DNA from: Hemicentrotus pulcherrimus
Lineage: Eukaryota; Echinodermata; Echinoidea; Camarodonta; Strongylocentrotidae
DNA: 36,206 bases
Reading direction: 5' to 3'
Assembly (NCBI GenBank): GCA_003118195.1
Contig: BEXV01000991.1
Span: 102,329 to 138,534, forward strand
Below the pieces are notes generated by a model. The model had not been told where the DNA came from, did not search any database, and saw nothing but the letters and a program-made list of their open reading frames with translations. Position 1 is the stretch's first letter. The number at the start of each line of letters is the position of its first letter. The position numbers and the translations under genes were made by a program. Shown piece after piece: positions 13,101 to 21,325 of this stretch.

Positions 13101-16100
13101 TTTTAATTTTTTTCTTTTCTCTTGAACTCTTATTATAAATTGTAAAAAGATGAATTATTCAATCTGCCATAACAACTTCTGTTAAGAAAATTTTTAGGAA
13201 AGAGGAAATTTCATTTAAAGGAAAATATCAAACATTGATACAAGATTTAAGTGATTTCCATTTTATCAAGAAATTGCAATGTAACTAATTAATGTTGCTT
13301 GAGATTCAGATGATTTGCCACATGAAGAGTTTATGCCATTATTGAAGCACTTTGTTTTCTACCATTTACTACACATGGGCCTAAAGAGACTTGGTCTAAG
13401 GACACAGCATCAGACTATCAATATTCTACAGCTTGAAATATGACTACAGCTTGAGATATGTATATAAAACATTTAAAGTGTATTATTATATTTTCAATTG
13501 TTGGATTATTGTAATCTACAATGTGTCATAATTTATCATGATCTAACTTTGGTTATTTGCCTTCCTTCCCCTTTTTGAAAAAATGTAGAGTTCCAAATAT
13601 AGTGTTGAACATAGACCTGGCACCTACCATGTTGGATATGGCAGGGGTGAATATTCCACCGCACATGGATGGAACGTCGATCATGAAGTTATTCCAGCCA
13701 ATATCAAAGTGAGTATTGCTGATATCTGATGAGTAGATATTAGTAGAAAGTTACATCATATGAAGGTATTTTTGAAATTTGGGAACTTTAAGAAATTTAG
13801 AGGAGACGTATTGTTATTTCTATCTCTAGATATACCGGTAGGCAACTATTATTGCTGGTGTTGTTCATTTGTCTGATGATATAGGCCTATCCTTGTATCG
13901 ACTAATATTATGAATAATGTATGTCGGTATGGTTATGCAATTGCAGCCTAAAGAGAATTTAGTATCAAAGATTAATGAAACCTGCAAATAACATTTTTAT
14001 CATTATTGCATGCAAACCTTCCTCTATACATCAGATGTTTAATCGATCATTAAATATACCTTGCATTTCTTTCATATTCAAAGCTACAAGATAGCCAGGA
14101 AAAGCAAGAAATGGAAATATGTTGGGAATGAGCCGTGGAGAGAGTCGTTCCTAGTGGAGAAAACGTAAGTATACTGGTACATTGTGTGCTGGGAGAGAGA
14201 AGGGGTTTCCCCAGGTATTGGGTGAAAACATCAAATATATATCTGTACAGATTTGTTGGTTCAAAATTTGGCAGATGAAATGTACTTATTTCATTAATAT
14301 AAATATATATTCTAAATTGAATACATATGAAATTTGTTATATATTATGTGCAATAAAACATATACCACAACATGATATCATGATACATTTTTCTTCTTTA
14401 TATTATTCATTCTACATCAGGAGATCACCAGAAGAAATGGGACGTTACATGGAGCGTGTGAACAGACCCACTAAAGCAGACTTGATGAAACAGGAGTGTG
14501 AACACCCTGATCTCCAACCACCATGCAAATGGGGACAGGTTAGACATTATGCTGTCATCCTAGACAACTTCCCGAATAATAAAAGCATAATAATAGCTGT
14601 ATCTAATTGTCCATGTATCCATGGCATGGAATGCCAGAGGGACCTACAATATACTACTACGTGTATTACCATTGTTTTTATTTAGCCTAGCTGCTGTAAT
14701 GCACTGAAAGCATTCAAGGACCAACATCCTAACAGATAGCCATTTACATCACCTGGGTTGAGAGTGGCATAAATGAATAATGTCTCATGAGGACATTCGC
14801 AAAAAACATGACTAAAAGAGAGAATGAATGTATATGAATTGATAAGGAGGGACTTGAGCAAATATCCATATTCGACAACTTTTACACTGATGTGGTCCTC
14901 ATTACTCTTACTCGGAACCCTTGCATTTAACTTACTGATTTTTCTTGTGTAGCTTAATTGAAAAGATGAGAAGTATACATGAGAGAACAAAATAAACAAG
15001 CCCCCTTCAAAATCCTCTTATTCGACAGTCCAAGGTGTGTGTGGAGGATGCAGACGGATCTCTTCACCTGAGAAAGTGCCGCACCAAGAGTAAGAAGAAG
15101 TGTGTCTGTACCCCGCCCCCGGTGGTAACGGGAGATGTGAAGGACATGTCAAGGACAGAGAGGAGGCAGCAGAGGAAGATCCTCAAGCTGCGTAGCGACT
15201 CAAACCAGGGTAGGTGCATGCAGGACAATGCTGTAGCCAGGACTTGGGATCCTGGAGACAGATTGAGACCTGGGGAAACTAATTCATTTAAAGGGATCCG
15301 GTAACTTTGTCTCCAATTCTGAAACAAGGTCCTGAATTAAGCTCATGCTGCAATGATAATTATAGGTCAGTCAGGAACCGCATGACTTTTACAAGCCGAT
15401 CGCCTGTCTCATTATCAAGATATTTATGATTGGAAATCGAAACCAAATCTTGTGTTTTTCTAACACTATGTCTTTTGGGGAAAACGAGTACCTATGGTAA
15501 AACTGGTCACTCAAAGATTTTTACTTTTTAAGGCACTTCTTGATCATTTTGAAGCGCGATTTTTTTAGGGCTTCAATATTACACCATATCGCAGACACTA
15601 ATAACACATAGGGCTGTTCATCTCAGATTTAAAATTGTTAAATGATGCCTTTAAGGTTTGTCCCTCATGACACAGTAAACCTAGGTCCCATCTGAGAGGA
15701 CTTGAGATTGATCCGTATCAATCGCAAGTCCTCAAATCAATCCCATTTTGCAGTCCCCTATCTCTTATGTACATAGTTGCGATTAATATTATTACAATTT
15801 TTTGTAATAAGGGGCCCTTAATTATCATGACAGAAAATGCAAAATAAGTGTAGTATGTCACAGCTTGCAGATGAGCTGGATTTGAGTCATTTGTTATACC
15901 CTTTTTCTTGCCTTTTCTCGCCACTCACTTGCTTGGTAAAAAGTGTTTGTTTGTTGCTGCGATGGTTTACCACAACATTTTTGATCGGATTCTGTCTCTC
16001 GGTCAAGACCAAAGCATCACAAACCTCTTGCTACAGATCCATGATATATGAAATGCCATAACAGGCAATACAATTTACCAGATACTTAATACTATCCTGG

Positions 16101-19100
16101 GGCTCGCCTTGAAGAAACAAAATACCTCTTCTTATCTTATCCAATGTATTGGCAAAGGTTGTTAAAACTTTCATGCCAATCAAATGTCAACATTATGATT
16201 TTCATAGTGCATAGAGGTATATTCAGATGTAAAATATGCACCACAAAGATGGGATAATCATTATTAGACATGGATTGTTTTAAGCGTGACATAAGGGGTC
16301 CAGTTTTCAATATATAAATCAAGAAGAAACCAATATTTTTCAATATAGCCATCTGCATGTAGATGTAGTGTTCAACATTTTTACTACCTTGTACAGGGCA
16401 TATTAGGAGAATAGTTTCATTGTTGATGGACGTACCCTAACAAATAAATAAACCCTAACTGAAAATGAATAAATTCTTGATTGATGTACAGGTGGCTTCA
16501 AATCTAGGAGTTCTCTGCGAGGGAAGAGAGAGATCGTAGGTGAACCTGAAGAAGATGAGATCAACAATGAGGTCATTGATAACGCTGGACTTGAGACGAT
16601 GTGCGAGATCTTACAAAATGAGACCATCATCTGTGACAATGAGGTACGGGGTCCTTTTCCTCCACTATCTGTTCAATATCTAGTCTTCTCCTGTTCCTCC
16701 TCTTTATCCTATTCTCTTTCCTTCCTTCATTTTCTTTTTCTCTCTAATGGCTTAATTCTTTTCACCTCTCTTCTAGGTCCTATATGACTCTTGGTCTTGC
16801 AAAAATTGCTTCACAGATAATATTCTACACTACCCAAATTCTTACCTTCATCCCTGGGCTAGACTATACCTGATCTTAACCATAACCCCAAACCTGACCT
16901 GGAATTCTATCATAACGGTAACCCTAACCCTATAGAGTGGTGAAGTGTGACGTCTTCAAAAAATGTATTTTTAGAATTTCTCATTTTTTCCTTCATTTTC
17001 TGAAAGAGCTGGCATCAAAAATAAAACCCAAATGTCGAAAACCAATTGAATATGTTAAGTGTTGGCTGAGATATGATCATCTGAATGAATAGATTTCCTA
17101 TAGGAGCTCAGTGTTATATTGCTCTGGTTCATAACATTACGAGCCAGAGCAAAATAACACTGAGCACCTATAGGAAATCTATTTATTCAGATGGTCATAT
17201 CTCAGCCAATACTTAACATATTCAATTGGTTTTCGACATTTGGACTTTATATTTGATGCTCTTTTAGAAAATGAAGAAGAAAAAAAGAGAAATTCTAAAA
17301 ATAGATTTGTATGATGTCACAGCTTCGGTACTCTATATCTTTGTAGAAATAAGCCTGGAGCAATTGTGGCAAGAGCATATGTCTATGCACAATTGTGCAC
17401 TGAGTTTTCCACTGTTTTTTGTCCCTTTCCAATACTCTGCCTTTTCTTCTTTTCTAATCTTTTTGTTGGTTAATTCCTACCTTTCCTTTTCATTAGTCTT
17501 TCTTTTGTTTCTCCATGCAGGTATTTTCTTCTAGGCAGGCATGGAGGGAGCATAGGAAATCTGTGGAGAATCAACTCAGATACTTGAGGCGCTACATGGA
17601 CAAACTCAAGGACATCAAGACCTTTCTCAAGAATTACCGACCAGACAAGGGACTCCTGAACACATTCCCTGACGATAAAACGGCCTTCAGCATTGAGCTT
17701 TCTGGAGAGCTAGAGTACCCTTCCGATGATGATGAAGATATGCCAAGAGGTCAAATTCAAAGTACAGCGCCGCCTGCTCGTGATAGAACTGTCTCGTCAA
17801 GTGTCTTAAGAACCTTTGAAAACATTGGACAAAACACGGGCTCAAACATTCAACCAGAAGAAGTGGAAGAGGATCAACGAGAGGTGGGTCCTGAAAATAA
17901 CTTAGACAGGACTAGAGGGGAACACCCCAATAGAGGGCGCACTAATGGGAATAAGGAGCTTGATAGGGATCATGGAGAAGGGATCCTTGGGGAGGAGTGC
18001 ACATGCAAGGATGTAGAGGTGTTAGAGGCAGAAGACGAGGACTTGGAGATCGAGATTCCGATGATCGAGACGGAGGAATTCAGTGATCCCGAGGATGAGG
18101 ACGACGATGATGACGGTGTCAAGGATATTGAGGAGGATGTGGAAGAGTACATTGAGAGTCCATTGTTTCAGATGCAAAGGTGAGTTTCAAAATTGTCATG
18201 ATACTCTGTCTGTGCATACACATACGTTTGAAGTTGTGATTGTAAGCTTTGGCCAAATATTCCTCGGTCACACAGGAGTACAGTTGCATTTTATTATTTT
18301 TCATCTTGCATCAATTTTATGTGATCAGGGGGGTATTTCACAAAGATTCTAAGTCAAACTTAACTCTAAGTTGGACTTAAATTTGATGGAGAGCCATTTG
18401 TATCCTTAAAATGAAATATATTCAAAAGCAAAAATTCAAGTATTTTAGACTTTTCATAAGTTCCACATCAAGAACATGAAATCTCCCATGATAACAGAAA
18501 ATAGGAATGATTTGAATCAATATTTTATGTCATTTAAAATAACTTTTACAAAAATATTTTTCAAGGATGCTAATGGCCTTCCATAATTGTTAAGTCCAAC
18601 TTAGAGATAAGTTCAACTTAGAATCTTTGTGAAACACCCCCAGGCATCACAGGAATAAGAAAACATTCTCCTAAGGTGACATGATATTTGCTCCATGCTT
18701 TTTTTAGTCAAAGATGTTGGGTTAGAGTAAGGGTTTTACATTAGGTTAGGAATGGTTTATGGCCCTGGGTTAAAGTTGTTTGTAAGTTTGGAGAGTGTGG
18801 GAACCTGAGCTTTTGTTGTTAGAGCATATGCCTGTGTATAAACCAACCAGGCCGAGTATACGGCATCTGCAAGAATCTTCAGTATTGAAGGAGGCAGATT
18901 ATCTTGAAGAAGAAACCTACCTCCTCTAGACAGCTCCCCCCCCCCCCCCCCCCCNNNNNCCCCCCCCCCCCCCCACCTCCTCCTCTCCCAGAAAATTATC
19001 TTTTGATGATTACAACTAATCATTAGTATTGCCACTGCCCTAGAAGTAATTTTCTAAGATCTTTGTGGTAATTGTCTAGTGGGGTATGTTTGAGGGATAA

Positions 19101-21293
19101 CTCACAGGTAAGTCATCTGATCATAACCATAAGGTAGTGGCAGCAGTGGGATAAATAATGCATGAATTTTGTGAAAGAATGAAACTTTTTTGTCTATATC
19201 ATACACATATGTGGAAGTTTGATATGCAACAGAAATAATTGGCTGTTCTTGATTTTACTCTTTTCCTTCAGCTGTATAATTGTTCTTCTAATCTCTCTTT
19301 CACATCTTTTCTTTCTATGAGTATCAATTTCTCTCTCTCTTCCCCTCTAAGCTAACTGCCTCCCTCTGTTGGCTTCATAAATCCTTTGGTTTTATTTTCT
19401 ACTATTTTTTCCTATTTCAACCATTGTCTCTTGCTTTATTGTTTTGTCTCCCCCTGTCTCTCTCCCTCTCTGTATATTTATATATCTTTCTCCTATCTTA
19501 TTCTAAATATCTTTTTCTCTTTTATAGTTTGGCTATTCTCATTGAGTATCATTATCTACTATATCCCACCCCTGCCACTGATAATAAGTCTCTTCTTTCT
19601 CTGCCTCACAGTGTATTAATTAGTATGGTTTTCATCTCTCTTCTCACATTTTTTTTCTATAAAAGGGATGACCAAAACCAGGTACTGTCCAAATCTGAAA
19701 GGACGAAGGCCAAAGCTAGAGCTAAGAAGCTGAAGAGGAAAGTGATCATTCAGGAGAAGAAACCTTGCAAGCAGACCAGGCTCAGCTGTTTCCATTTCGA
19801 CCGTAATCACTGGAAGACACCCCCATTCTGGAACCGTAAGAATTAAATCTATTCATCATATACAATGGTATCAGGCCTGATAATTTCCTGAATTTGAATT
19901 TCTTTTTTTCCTACGATAACTTTTTTTCCCTCTTGATTTTCTCATTTTACCCAATTCTCTTACTCAAAAGAGGGGGGGGGGGGATGTTTTTAGAAGCCAT
20001 TTTTTCCCCTGAACGCTTTTTTTTTAGTGCACACTATCACCCCTGTTTTATAAAGAACACTAATTGTAGCAAATTTGCATTAATAGAGGAGTTTTAGTCA
20101 AGTGGATAGAGCACTGGACTGGTTATGGGTCATGGATTTGATCCCTGACATGACAATATAATGTCCAGTATGTCCTTTGGCAAAGAATTTTTCATTTTCA
20201 TTTGCCGCTCAGTAAGATGATGAAAGCCTTTGTGATAAAGATTGCTGTGTGCCCTCACAGTGACCATACAGTAGGGATACTCCTCAGGGGGTGGAGATGG
20301 TGCATGTTAAGGCAAAGTAATATGTAGAGAGATAGAAAGATGGAGGGGGGGGGGAGGCAAGAGAGCTGGTGATAAAATATAATTTGATGGTGCAGATGAA
20401 CTTTCTATTTTTTATGGAATATTATAGCGAACATATCCTGATGGAATTTAGAGTTTCCAAAATTAAAATTTGTGTGAAACTTCCATGATCCAACATACCG
20501 GTGTGTTGGCTCAGTCAGTACAGCGTCACAATCGGGAGGTCGTGGGTTCAAACCCGGGCAGCGTCCTACCAAAAGACATTAAAAGACGGGAATTGCCTTG
20601 TTTGGCGTTCAACAATAAGGGATAAAGCAACGTCAATCTGGCGCTGCTCAGTAGCTGCCGGGCTTACGATCAATTGGGCAAAAGAATTTCCATTTTCGGT
20701 TTAACTTAATAAAATTTGGATTAGATTATTATTAAAGATTATTATTGTTTCAAAATAATTTCATCGATTGTGGCTATTTTGTCTTTTTTTCTATCTCACC
20801 ACAGAGGGTGAGATTTGTGCATGCCTAAACACCATGAACAACTCGTACTACTGTGTCAGGACCATCAACGCTACACACAACTTCATATACTGTGAATATG
20901 TCACAAATTTTGTAGAGTACTTTGATATGACGTTAGGTGCAGATCCTTACCAGGTGAGTGAGCCATGGAATGCTTTATTCGTTGAGAGCCTGTAGGCTGT
21001 TAGCTCTGTGATAGAGGGCCTTCTCTCTCTCTCTCTCTCTCTCTATTTATATGTGTGTGTCTTGCTTTCTGTATATCTTTATCTCTGTCTTGTTAACTTG
21101 TTCGCTCTGTGTCTTTGGTTCTCTCTCTCTCTCTCTCTCTGTCTATATGTGTGTCCAGCTTTCTTTATCTCTCTCTTGTTAACTCCTCCCTTTGTGTCTT
21201 TATCTTTTTTTCTTTCTCTCTCTATTTGTGTCTTGAATTTTTTTGTCTCTTTGTCTCTCTCTTGATAAATCTTTCTCTCCCTTCATCTTTAGT

Positions 21294-21325
<32 letters not shown>

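Noticed and set aside
14182..14685. 167-residue plus-strand frame
   Set aside because: Only 14421-14538 is real Sulf coding sequence; the rest is read-through into both introns.
18757..19035. Gly-rich minus-strand frame
   Set aside because: Runs through the poly-C/N gap.
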